Below, piece by piece: positions 12,380 through 22,924 of a stretch of 64,000 nt of DNA. The first letter of the stretch is position 1. The number at the start of each line of letters is the position of its first letter. The translations under genes were made by a program, and so were the position numbers. This stretch comes from Terebella lapidaria. Its lineage: Eukaryota > Annelida > Polychaeta > Terebellida > Terebellidae. The notes beneath the pieces are model-generated. The model made no database searches and was not told the origin of the DNA. It worked only from the letters and a program-made list of their open reading frames with translations. The stretch is taken from contig OX424570.1 in NCBI GenBank assembly GCA_949152475.1, positions 9,908,181 through 9,972,180 of the forward strand, in the 5' to 3' direction.

Positions 12380-12505
12380 CCCAGAATATATATTACGTTT
12401 GCTGGTGTCATCATTAAAATCTAGTTATATTGGTGGTAATAAGTTCAAATTTCAGGTCTGTTGTATATACTAATAATGTTGTAATGTAAGTATCAATCTA
12501 TTACC
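12380..12505. repeat. Short dispersed repeat with accaccaat end
   Basis: The segment around 12385-12440 is the inverted match of 23432-23490 (ctattaccaccaatagtcag...aacgtaatata), and a second end motif taagtatcaatctattacca lies at about 12485. It looks like a small inverted-repeat element; the other copy lies inside the hAT relic. Confidence 0.45.
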
Positions 12506-13096
12506 ACCAAAACAGCCAAATTACTCGAGCGATATGATTGATAAAATGTGTACAATTGTACATGTACTCAATCACCACTGCACTTATGAATACGTTTGTT
12601 TAAATTTTATGTAGTTTTGCTCTGATTTGTGGTAGGAAGAACTATACCGCATGCGTGGTCTGCCACTCATTTCGTCTGGCGAAACAAGGGTAGAATTCGG
12701 TATAAATCTTTCCTCGGACTTTGCTTCTGTTTGAAACATTCCTCTTAGTGTCGCTTTTGGTAAATGAATTGATTCCTTTATGAGTACGCTAAAATCAGAA
12801 TGTCACAAGAATTACTTCCACTCAACTGTATGTTTAAATTAATCACTGTCTTAATTTCGTATATACACGGGGGACTATCCGTTTCGTTTAGAATGGTTTA
12901 CGGCGGTTTGGTTCCGATTTAGGTGTATTTGCCGACAGTCAAAACAAAAGTGACATGTGCGGTCTTGCTCCGATTACTACCTCAATATTTATCCATTTAT
13001 CACCAAATGTATATATATTATGTCTTTCAGGCATATTTTTGATATAAGCAACTACTTTCATCGCAGCACGCACAATTATGCTGGAAAACTATAGTA

Positions 13097-13660
13097 AAGT
13101 CCATCCATCAGTGAAACACGCTTTTTGGCCGTAGCTTTGTTTTAAATAATCGGATCAACTTGAAATTTTGGGTGTAATAATTGGGCCTTATGCCGTAATT
13201 TTTCACTAAAGTTCAGAGTTCTATCTCAAAAACTGAAAAAGTTGGGAATCTAACCCGATGTTAAATTTCAGTCGGAAATGGGATCAAGTAAATTTCAACA
13301 AATTCAGGGCATTCATCGTGGTTATGCCAATACAGAATGAACCTATTGCGTTGATAAGGAGTCGGAAGACATAGTCGGTGTATATTGAGTAACTATATTT
13401 TTTTCTGAAGCAATATATAATTCGTACATCGGATAAAGTTGTTGTTGTTTGTGCAGAATCTGAATGAAATTCCATGTTGGGGCTGAAATTTAACATCTGG
13501 TTAGAGTGCCAACTTTCTCAATTTTTCAGATAGAACTCATAATGCCGTAATAGAAAAATTACGGCATTATGCCCCTATAGTACACACATAATTTCAAGTT
13601 GATTCGATTATTCAAAACAAGACTACGGCCAAAAAGCGTGTTTCACTAATGGATGAACTT
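13097..13660. mobile_element. Foldback MITE with long terminal inverted repeats
   Basis: The left end aagtccatccatcagtgaaa continues into cacgctttttggccgtagc; the right end reads gccaaaaagcgtgtttcact then aatggatgaactt, the reverse complement. Further inside, tgccgtaatttttca pairs with tgaaaaattacggca-type sequence, so the inverted repeat extends well over 100 bases per arm, though diverged. No open frame of interest. Target-site duplication not resolved. Confidence 0.7.
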
Positions 13661-13990
13661 AAGTATACAAGTCTTCATGTCGCATCACATGTTCCGATTT
13701 ATCATCAGGGTGATTCCGATTCACGTTGGTTAACATGTTTTGATGTTCCGATTTACCAAAACTTATATGTCTAGATAGTAATTAAGAATATCATCTGTTG
13801 CAATGAAAACAAATTCGAACGCTTAAATGGCAACTTTCTTATCTTCATACTTTGTGTCCGCACATGAAATGTGCACGCAAATTAGGACAATTTCAACACA
13901 CGTTAAATGACAAGTTAAGATGAAAAGTTCAATGACAAGTTAAGATGAATTAAGTGTATTATAAGTTAAGCCCACAATGAAAACAGTTAA

Positions 13991-14398
13991 AGTAGTACTC
14001 TCCAAGCAGTGAGGGGAGGGGGTCAAAGAGTTTCTAAAAATAAATAACATAATCTAGAGCTTCCAAATGACATAGTTTATAGAGTAACTGTTCAGCATCC
14101 TAAAAATGAAAAGAAAATAGTGGGTCATAGTGTCTGTTCGCATGGAAAACACGATGCAAGATGTGAATATGGACAAAAAAATGTGCAAAAATGCCATAAT
14201 TTATGTCATTTTAGGTAAATATTTGTGATTTTGATCTAATATGTAGAAAAAAAGGAGCACGGTGACCCCTTATTTTCTTTTCAGTATTAGGATGCTGATC
14301 AGTTACTCTATAAAATATGTCATTTTGAAGAGATAATATTCATGAAATGATTTTTAAATTTTGACTCTTCCTTACCTCACTGTTTGTAGCGGACTACA
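13991..14398. mobile_element. piggyBac-type MITE flanked by TTAA (copy 1)
   Basis: TTAA at 13987-13990 and again at 14399-14402 bracket the element. The termini are inverted: agtagtactctccaagcagt on the left and actgtttgtagcggactaca on the right. Subterminal inverted blocks follow (agagtaactgttcagcatcc versus ggatgctgatcagttactct). No coding content. A TTAA target is the hallmark of piggyBac-superfamily insertion. A second copy lies at 41638-41932. Confidence 0.75.
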
Positions 14399-14559
14399 TT
14401 AAGGCGAGAAACATTTATTATTGAACTAAACAAGGCAACGCTTTTGTCCACATATCATGAAATGATATGTGGAAGAACTCAGAAGAATACCACCAGGAAA
14501 TAACCTTTTTGATTTTGGGATCAATCCGTGGAACGACTTTTGACCTAGAGAAAGAAATT

Positions 14560-15240
14560 CATCTTTGAGGCTTCCCGCATATCTCAGAAAAGTTGAGTCG
14601 TAGAGCCATGCGGATGTTATTTTCGGACTCATCACCTAGACAAACATGTCTAAGGGGTATTAGGGATAAACTTTGACCTCAAACTTTTTTGCTGAGTTAG
14701 CATTTTTCATTTTCCTCGAAAACGATGGGTTCTAGAGCAAAACGGACTTTCATTTTCGGACATGTCACCATGGACATACATAACTAAGAGTTATAATGGA
14801 TAAACTTTGACCTTGACCTAAATGTTTTTGCCAAGTCAGCATTTCCCAATTTCATTGATAGCTTGAAATGAATAAATGAAATTTAATCTGGACCTCAAAT
14901 TTTTTGGGCATTTTTTGGGCAGTCGGCATTTTTCGTTTGTGTGGATGTCTCGGAAACGGTGGATCCTAGAGTTAAAGGGACGTTCTTTTCGGACTCGTCA
15001 CCCTAGACATGTCTAAGCTGTATTATGGGTGAACTTTGACCTTTACCAAATTTCTTTGGCCAAGTCGGCATTTTATCATTTTGTTCGATATCTCGGAAAG
15101 GGTGTGTCGTAAAGGGAAACGGACGTTATTTTCAGACCTGTCGCCCCAGACAAACATGACTGTCTGAGGGTTATTACTTTGAACTTGATCTCAACTATTC
15201 TTGATGAATAAATCTTGGAAATGGTGCATCGTAGAGCCCC
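14560..15240. repeat. Diverged tandem array of about 150-200-bp units
   Basis: Four to five units share the order 'ctcggaaacggtggatccta', 'gacgttattttcggac', 'gtcacc.tagacaaacatgtctaag', 'ggataaactttgaccttga', 'ttttgccaagtcggcattt'. Units differ by many substitutions and indels, so the array is old. It lies just upstream of the acidic-tail peptide exons at 15.6 kb, probably in an intron or 5' flank. Confidence 0.65.
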
Positions 15241-15604
15241 GGGTGAACATGTTATAAATTAGTCTTAATACGGAACTGCCTCCAAGGCAACTTTAGGCTT
15301 CAACGTCTTGTAGCTGCATGGAATAAAATAGTTGACAAAGAGTCAGACAAAAATATATTTTGCCTGAATTATAGGTATTTTGGGCAGCAGGGATGATAGG
15401 ATATCAGTGGGATACACCCACGCGGTCGTCGAAGACCGGATTGACTAGTTTATGAAAATGGTATATCCCAGCATGGATTGATATGAATTGAACATAAGGG
15501 CTGGAATCTCATGGTGGAATCTATTATTTTTGTCACATGAGGAATAAACTACTGCAAGGCCAGGCATTACACTTTTAACCCTCATATCTGAGTTTCTTTT
15601 GTAG

Positions 15605-15983
15605 GCAAGAGGAGGGATGTTGTTGCCGACCTGAATGATGAGGAAAGAGTGAGTGAGTGAGTGAGTGAGTGAGTGAGTGAGTGAGTGAGTGTGCTCCTAT
15701 ACGTAAATTATGTACTCAAATATAATTTTGAATATTCATAGTGATGTTAACCCATTCCACGTTATTTTGGTTTTTGCCTTGCCTCGAATCATCATAAATT
15801 TTGCTCTGCCCACACAGTAACACTTTACATTAAATAACTTTACCTCCTGCCTATAACTTTCAATAACAGGCAGAGTTTGTTGAGTTCCTGAAGGATGTGG
15901 ATGAGTTGGAGCTGGCCTCTCAGGAGCAGAATGCAGATGAAGTTGGTGTGCAGGATTGGGATGATTTCAGTTGGTGGGATTAG
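15605..15983 (+). CDS. Partial peptide-precursor gene: last two exons with acidic, Trp-ending tail
   Basis: Two exons are readable. Exon 15605-15648 follows ttctttttgtag, enters in phase 1 and leaves in phase 0; it reads (G)KRRDVVADLNDEER. The donor gtgagt follows. Exon 15870-15983 follows caataacag and reads AEFVEFLKDVDELELASQ, then QNADEVGVQDWDDFSWWD and stop, with AATAAA at 16022-16027. KRR after a possible Gly would be a processing/amidation signal at the end of a mature peptide, and the remainder is an acidic C-terminal propeptide. Exon phases (1 then 0) match the other peptide genes in this window, and the AEF start resembles EAEF and EDRF in the 61.2- and 18.8-kb genes. I searched upstream to about 11 kb and could not find the signal-peptide exon, so the gene is either partial here, has a distant first exon, or has lost it. 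Confidence 0.55.
15649..15692 (+). repeat. (GTGA)n microsatellite starting at a splice donor
   Basis: About eleven GTGA units begin exactly at the 5' splice site of the preceding exon, so the donor GTGAGT is itself the first repeat. Every fourth base offers another GTGAGT site. Confidence 0.85.
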
Positions 15984-16029
15984 GTATAGCAATGTACATC
16001 ATATTCTTATCATATCATATCAATAAAAT

Positions 16030-18000
16030 GATGGTTCGATTGTATCATGGTCCAATGTGTATTGTGTCGACTTATTACCACTAATATGTAATTTTGCTGA
16101 CGTCAATAGAACATGGATAATCAGACATAGTGTCCTATAGCACTCTAATGGCTGTACTTATAATATACATCTTTCACAATCTTCTTTTCACATTTTTCAC
16201 ATTATATTTTATAGCAATACGTTTGTACCTGACGACACTGACGAATGTTTTGTCTATGTATTCCGCCCAGGCCAGGCAGGATACTAGGAAGAAATATCTC
16301 CGTCAATGAGAATGCCTGCTGCCGATCAACGATGTTGATTTGAACACACACATGTACGTTCAACCATTGATCTTCAAATAAACACTCATTTCCGAAGAAC
16401 ACATTTATGTGAAATGATAATCATAGTGCAATACACAGATGACATAAACACGTTGTAGCTTAACTCATGGGATAATGGGTGTAATACCAATATAAACATA
16501 TTTTAAATGTATGCCCCTAATCTGTCTTCAGGAGATCATTGCATCATATAATATCATATTTTGCTGGCAAGTATCAAAGTTAATTATGTTCCCAATAATG
16601 TTAAGAGCCTCAAACCATCCTTTGTGATAGGCTCCTCTGATTGAAAGAGCGAATGTTACTGGCTCGTATAAACAAAGTGTAGTTTTCAAGTGTATTTTTC
16701 AAGGATATAAGGAAAGGATTTGTCCGTCATTGTGAAACCAGTATCAACATACAACCGTTTTTAGAACCTAAAAAATACGTTTGAGCGTATAGCGTATGAA
16801 AATATAATGTATATGAATTTAATGAACACTTGTTATATGCCATAAAGGTTTATTCAATTTTCTGATGAAACAAATCGCATGGAATAGGTGTATGTCGAGT
16901 ACACATTTAACCAATCACAAGACAGAAGGCCTGATACAAACTGTTACCATATCCGATTCATTATGGTCTCATTTTATTAACACCCCTGTATCAGTTGGCA
17001 CCTGAAGTAAACTTGTTCAAGATAGTGGTATGCCCCCGAGTGTCATCTGTGTTGATCTACAAACACCCACGTAAACCCACGTATTGAAACACAAACGAAC
17101 TGATAGCTATTCAGCCTTGATCGTGTATGGGTGCGATACTGGGGGTGAACTCAATTTCTTGTTCACTTCAAATAAAATATATTCATATTATAAACCACAA
17201 ATGTATAAGTGACTCGCTAGTATGACGTGTAGTGGAAGTTTATATTATATCATAGCAGAGATTAGCAGGATATTGTCAGAGGGACTACAGGGAAAGAGCC
17301 GAGTACATATCAAACTGGATACTTTCTTGGCGCTTAGAAATTGGAATGTAGGCCCTGATATATGCATGTTTGCTCTTCGAAAGCAAGTTTCAGGATATAT
17401 CGCTTTGCTTTTACATTATTAATAGTATTTATTGTATTCACTATAAAACACCATATATGATATTCAAATATAATATACATATATCAATTACCGCTTAATA
17501 TACAGATAAAACAGTTTCTATCGTATCTGCTCCTAACGATGCACATAGGTCTCATGGTGTTGATGACTCTCAAAAGAGTAAGTGAAAGTTTTTTCAGCAT
17601 ACACCTCACAATCGTCTTTGATCATTTGTCATTCCCATTACTTTTTTTCCACGGAATTAAACTGTAATTCGAATTCAAGATGCAATTACTATTGTCTAAC
17701 ATACTTAAAATTATTCAATAACTTTTTTAATGTACTTTGTTAAAGTGGCAAGACACGAAATTAAAGTATTGAAGTATCACATGGTCCTGTAGAAAAAGTA
17801 TGTATGTTATGAAGTACACGATTGGGTACTTTTTCATGTGAATAGATTGGCGAATTTATATGCGACAAAACACGTAATAACGATGATTGCTCATACACTC
17901 AGAGATCGTTCACCTGGCTCAATTATATAGTATATCATATAAAAAACATCAAGTTCACTAGAAAATGGTAATAAAACAGCTAATATTGCATTCTCGAATC
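16030..18000. other. No gene seen
   Basis: AT-rich sequence with only short open frames on both strands (66 codons at 16202-16402 minus and 17222-17422 plus), without signal peptides, domains or paired splice sites. Probably intergenic spacer upstream of the 18-kb promoter. Confidence 0.5.
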
Positions 18001-18011
18001 CACTCGGGGAT

Positions 18012-18102
18012 TATAAAAGTCAGTCGCGAAACCTCCACAGTCATCTGGTTAGGTTTAGTGATGAAATAACAGTCCTGGTGTTTTTTCCTGCATACTAAGA
18101 AG
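18012..18102 (+). promoter_or_regulatory. TATA box and noncoding first exon of the cationic peptide gene
   Basis: TATAAAA at 18012-18018 is followed at a normal distance by a putative transcription start near 18042, and then by a consensus donor (aagaag|gtaagt) at 18102/18103. The next acceptor, ttctcacag at 18812-18820, abuts the start ATG at 18821, so the 5' leader would be a separate exon. The same ATG-after-AG arrangement is seen at 27371 and 61184. Confidence 0.5.
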
Positions 18103-18820
18103 GTAAGTCATCAACGGCTAAATGTGCATTTTTTCAGAGAAAAAATGTAGGGTTAGGGTGCTCATTTTCTTACACATCTTTTGTTATACTATATAATAGG
18201 AAATTAAAGCTGGTATTACTATATTACAATAGTTTGTGATACAATTTCAGGAAAAATATGTCTCATTGATTTTGCTAAAAATTGATTGTTGTGAAATTGG
18301 CCCAAAACGTTTAAATTGGGTGAAATTACCAATGATTCCAGGCCTATATATTCGATCAATTTATGTTCTCGAAAGTGCAATGTCACATTGATGTTTGTTC
18401 AAAAGTGTTGAAATAATCACACTCTAGCTCATCTGAGTGGGTCTCGCTTGTCCTCGAGCTTCATAACGACATAATCTACGTCAATGACTATAATTCACTG
18501 GCCATATTTCCAAAGTCTATGTTCACACACTGTTCGTTACCTCATAGGTGGTATATCGCACATATGTGAAGTGCGTTATGTGATGAATGATGCTACCTGT
18601 ATTCCCACTAACCCCTAGATGCACAGCAGTAACTGTGGCCCTGCATGTATGACCAGAGTCTCCAGAGTCACATTTCTTCTCATAGCTGCTCTGTAGTATG
18701 GAAATAGTTGCCCAGTGCCCACTCCCACATCCATGTTTTATTTTGATGTAATGTAGTATTTTCCCGTGTTTTTTGTGATACTCTCTAGCTCTTCTAGTCA
18801 TAGTTAAATATTTCTCACAG

Positions 18821-21554
18821 ATGCGCTGTAGTATACTACTGGTGGCCCTGTGCTTTGCACTTCTCGTCATCCCAGACGCTTCGGCTTGGAGAAGGCGCAG
18901 CTTTCGTGGACGAAGGTTCTTCCGCAAAATCGCTCCTCGTATCCCCAGCAAGTTGAATGTGTTCAAACCTGGTAGAAAAGTATATAAACTGCACTTCCAT
19001 TTAGTATCTTTGATATTCGGTATTGTAAGTGCAGACTTTTTACGAATAGACTCGGCGTGGCATAAATAATACGTGATGCAATATAAGCACTGCGTTGTTT
19101 TATGTGATATTGTAATCACTCTTTGTTGTAATGTTGATATTTTTGGTAATTTATGCAGAAATTTTGCCAATAATCACAAGTGCAGATGATCAACAGATCA
19201 CATTGCAGTTCCAGGACAAACAACAAGTAAGTGTACGGCATTATTTCAAAGACAAATTTGAATTACATTTCATATGATATAATCGCACTGAAAAATATGT
19301 AGTGAAATTAAGTGTAATTAATCGGTTTTTGGTTTTCCGGTTAAAAGAGACCAATAGATGTACCCAAAGTAGATCTAGCTGTACAGTGCAAAAGTTCAAA
19401 TGCGCACACGAATGTCTAAATTTGGCATTGAGAATCGGATTTTAAAAACACTTTCGCACGGACAGTTTCCATGCAGTGCCGCTAAATTAACGAGAAAGTC
19501 AGACCTTCGCCCTTCCAAATTTAGTTTTACCGAAAAAAAGTTGATAACCCTTACATTTTGTACCTGGACGATAATCAGGGATTTTGGTCGTACTATTATC
19601 ATTGGTCATATCAAATGGTTGGAAATTGGCCTTATAAAAATACAAAAAATATGGAAGAAATAATCATCAATAACGGTAGAGTTCTTTTTTTGTTTTTATC
19701 TTGAACATATTCTCGACCTGTCGACCACGACCTGAATTCTTGATACTGACAACCCAAACCCAAACAAGCCGGCTCTCACAACTTTATACTGCATACTTTA
19801 ATTCAATATTCTTTTGAATATTGTCAATGGTTTGGGAATTATCACACCTTGAAACACTACGAATCAGTGATTTCAGCTGATGACCCTTACACTTTCTACC
19901 TTGGGCGATAATGGGGATTCTGATCATAGGACCGTCGGTCGTACAGCGATTGATGGGAATTGAGCACAGAAAAATACAAAATCATTCAGAGAAATTAATC
20001 ATTAATATAAGCAGAGTTATTGCAACTTTTCGAGTTTGATCTTTTATCTGACCTTGACCTTGTTGTTTAATATTGAGTAGTAAAATGTCACAGTATTGTT
20101 TCTATCATCCAGGCACATGTCCTGAACGAAAATGGGTTAAAACGATTGAAAACTAGCTTCACAATATATGGCCTCGAATCTCAGAACACTCAAAAGTCCT
20201 AAAATCGTGACCCTTAATTTTTTGTCACTTTTTCCGTTGCCATGGCAACCGTTTTTATCTAATTTTAAGGAAGACTGAGCCACTGCCATATAGTTTCATC
20301 CCTATAAATTTATCATCGACCAGACCACTTGCATGGGTAACAAAAATAGCTGAAAATATAGAAAATTATACCTCACTTGAAGTTTGTATATGTAAGGTGA
20401 ATTATAGTTGTGGAGCCACTTATGTTGCTCAGATGTAAACAATTCGTTCACATCATGCATTCTTACAGTATGTTCAAAGTCCACTGCAGGGTCATGCGTA
20501 CATATTTTCGGGGTTGTAATGGTGATATATCATCTAATATATGCCAGCCAATTGATTGATAACGAATTTCGCACGCCGATTATTCCACTTTATTTGTTCG
20601 CGCCCGTTGCGATACAATCGGAATGGGCTGGCATTACTTCGAAATGATTTTGTTTGAATATATCTATACATTGAAAAGAATTCTGATCCAATTTTGAATG
20701 CATTACGAATATATGGGCTCATTTTGATAACAATCCTGAATGTTTTACTGATGCCAATAAATGTTAAGGTACAACTGAAATTGAGAAATATCTAACTGCA
20801 TCCAAAGTATATGAAGATAACTGCACATGGATTGCATTGCGAATATTTCTGAAATACTCAAACCGTATTTAACTCATCTTGTTCCCATTGTAGAGATAAT
20901 TGAGGCTAGAAGCCACTCAAAGTCCTGCGAAAATGTATGGACGTTGCTGTATATTAGGTTGATGTGTATTGGAAATAGTGTACCTTCTAAGTAGATTCTA
21001 ATGATTGGGTCGTAATCATGCAGTAATCGAACCAGAGTAAGAGTTTCTAACTATACCACAGGTGTATTTCCACGGACAATTCATTCATAATACATCAAAC
21101 TAAAAGGTACTCATACGTACTATAAAAAAAAACATTCAAGGCGGATCCGTCACATATTCTTGATATTTGAAAGGCATATCACTATTTTTTTCTCATTTTG
21201 CCGAATATTGCAAATTTCGAGGGGAGGGTGGGGGAGTCTTCATTTTGGCTGGTTCGGCAATTCACTGAATAATAGTGAAAGGCCATACATTTTTTTTCAT
21301 ATAATCCGCCATTCTAATGAAAAAATTTTGAATGGAACTGATCCTCCGATCTCCAGAGTCCATGTGACACTATTTTACATGTTTGATATGGAAAAATTAT
21401 TGATCAGTAACCGTCAGGACCGTTGATTCCATTCCAAAACAACCTGCAGGAGGACCGGTTTCTTGACCTGGTGCAACAAATGAATGAGTATGGACTGTCT
21501 GACTTGGATCGCGAGGTTGAAACAGGAGAGGTTGATGGAGCAGTGGACGGGTAG
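18821..21554 (+). CDS. Secreted precursor of a strongly cationic Trp/Arg/Phe peptide (putative antimicrobial peptide)
   Basis: Exons 18821-18971, 19159-19226 and 21450-21554 join in phases 1 and 0 to give a protein of about 107 residues. Residues 1-22 are a classical signal peptide (MRCSILLVALCFALLVIPDA, then SA). The next about 28 residues are highly basic: WRRRSFRGRRFFRKIAPRIP then SKLNVFKP, with ten Arg/Lys and no acid. Exon 2 reads ILPIITSADDQQITLQFQDK; exon 3 (EDRFLDLVQQMNEYGLSDLD, REVETGEVDG) is acidic. Cationic core plus anionic tail is the usual plan of invertebrate antimicrobial peptide precursors. Exon 1 uses donor cctg|gtagaa: the downstream gtatat would give the wrong phase for exon 2. 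AATAAA at 21839-21844. Intron 2 (2.2 kb) holds diverged tandem repeats. I do not recognise the family; function is inferred from charge and layout. A 215-codon frame runs antisense over exon 1 (see findings). Confidence 0.65.
19540..20060. repeat. Two diverged tandem units in an intron
   Basis: The block 'acccttacattttgtacctggacgataat..gggattttggtcgta...aaaatacaaaaaatat' at about 19545-19740 recurs, diverged, at about 19885-20060 ('acccttacactttctaccttgggcgataat'). Period is about 340 bp. It lies in intron 2 of the cationic peptide gene and ends in a 'gaccttgaccttg' stretch. Confidence 0.55.
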
Positions 21555-22587
21555 ACACTACATATACTGTGAGTGCCACACAACTCAACTGTTATCCTTC
21601 CTTTCGAAAACGAACAGTTCTTAATCTGCCGTGTCCTGTGAAGTTGTTAATCTGCAGATAAATATCTATCCATACATTGACAGATTTATTGTATATTTAT
21701 GTAGTATGTTTTAGCATCAACAATACGGTCAATGGTAATCCCAGGAGCTGAAAAAAGACGTAGAAAACGACGCTCAATCATGATTCCGAAGCACCCACCA
21801 CCGATATTGCGATGTTATTATTGACTATGCAAGTCGTCAATAAATAATTCAAACCAAAGTTCACTTGGTCACTTCCTCTAATATTCCTGTTCTTGTGATG
21901 CAGAACAAAGAATTTTTTCGTGATGCCCATACATTTGTCTCAATCTCTGTCCATTTTGGTTTATACATATGAGTATATTTTTTTCTATTTTACACATATA
22001 TCTTTTTTTCTAATTTACATCTATACACATTTCATAATTTATATCAAGTAGTAACACCATTGTTGTTTGTTATATCCCATGTGTATACTCAATAGTATAT
22101 TTTGTTTACTAGTTTCTGATTTTAACTGTTGCATATATTAATTTCAAACTAATTAATTCACATAGTACTCAACTAGGGCCAAATGGAAGACAGCTTTTAG
22201 CTAATTTGGTCTTTCAGTTTTTTTTCTTCATTTCAATGCATACCTTGCATATTTATAGGACATCATTTTTCACTCACCAGCTTAAAAAGTGAAAATTAAA
22301 TATATTCTATCCTATTCTATCCTGCACCAAAAAGTTCTGTCGTCCGCAAGATGTTCTGGAAAACTATATGGAAAATAGGACTGAATATTATGAAACTGAT
22401 ATATCAAATTCGCAACCCCTACCCGAAATCAAACTCCCATATAATTAAGGGGCTTCATCTAAAAAATTGCTTCCATCCAGGCAACCAAACGAATTTCCCC
22501 TCATCACAAACGTAAACGCTACTTGCCAACCTATTCGCTATATTCACAACTGGTGACCATCAATTGGAATGAGGCGATCAATATGGA

Positions 22588-22589
22588 GA

Positions 22590-22632
<43 letters not shown>
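22588..22632. repeat. (AT)n microsatellite
   Basis: About 20 AT units followed by a few GT units. Confidence 0.9.
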
Positions 22633-22640
<8 letters not shown>

Positions 22641-22739
22641 ATTATAAGACTATTGAAGGAAATCAATTTTATCCTGAAGTTCAATGACTAAAATTAGTCA
22701 GATAATAGGGACTTTAAGGTACGCTTATAAATTAGGATT

Positions 22740-22923
22740 ACATGTAAGGGTGTTATCAAGGTATAACCAGCAAAAACGTTTTGTACAGGGTAATGATATT
22801 GGATGTAGGGGAGTCATCAAGGTATAAACTGCAAAAAGGTTTTGTAGAGGGTAATGATATTGGATGTAGGGGAGTCATCAAGGTATAACCCGCAAAAAAC
22901 GTTTTGTAGAGGGTAATGATATT
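22740..22923 (+). repeat. 61-bp minisatellite, three copies
   Basis: The unit gtaggggagtcatcaaggta, then taa.c.gcaaaaa.gttttgta.agggtaatgatattggat, is repeated three times with period 61; the first copy is the most diverged. It abuts the start of the hAT relic, whose reading frame opens inside the last unit. Confidence 0.8.
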
Positions 22924-22924
22924 G

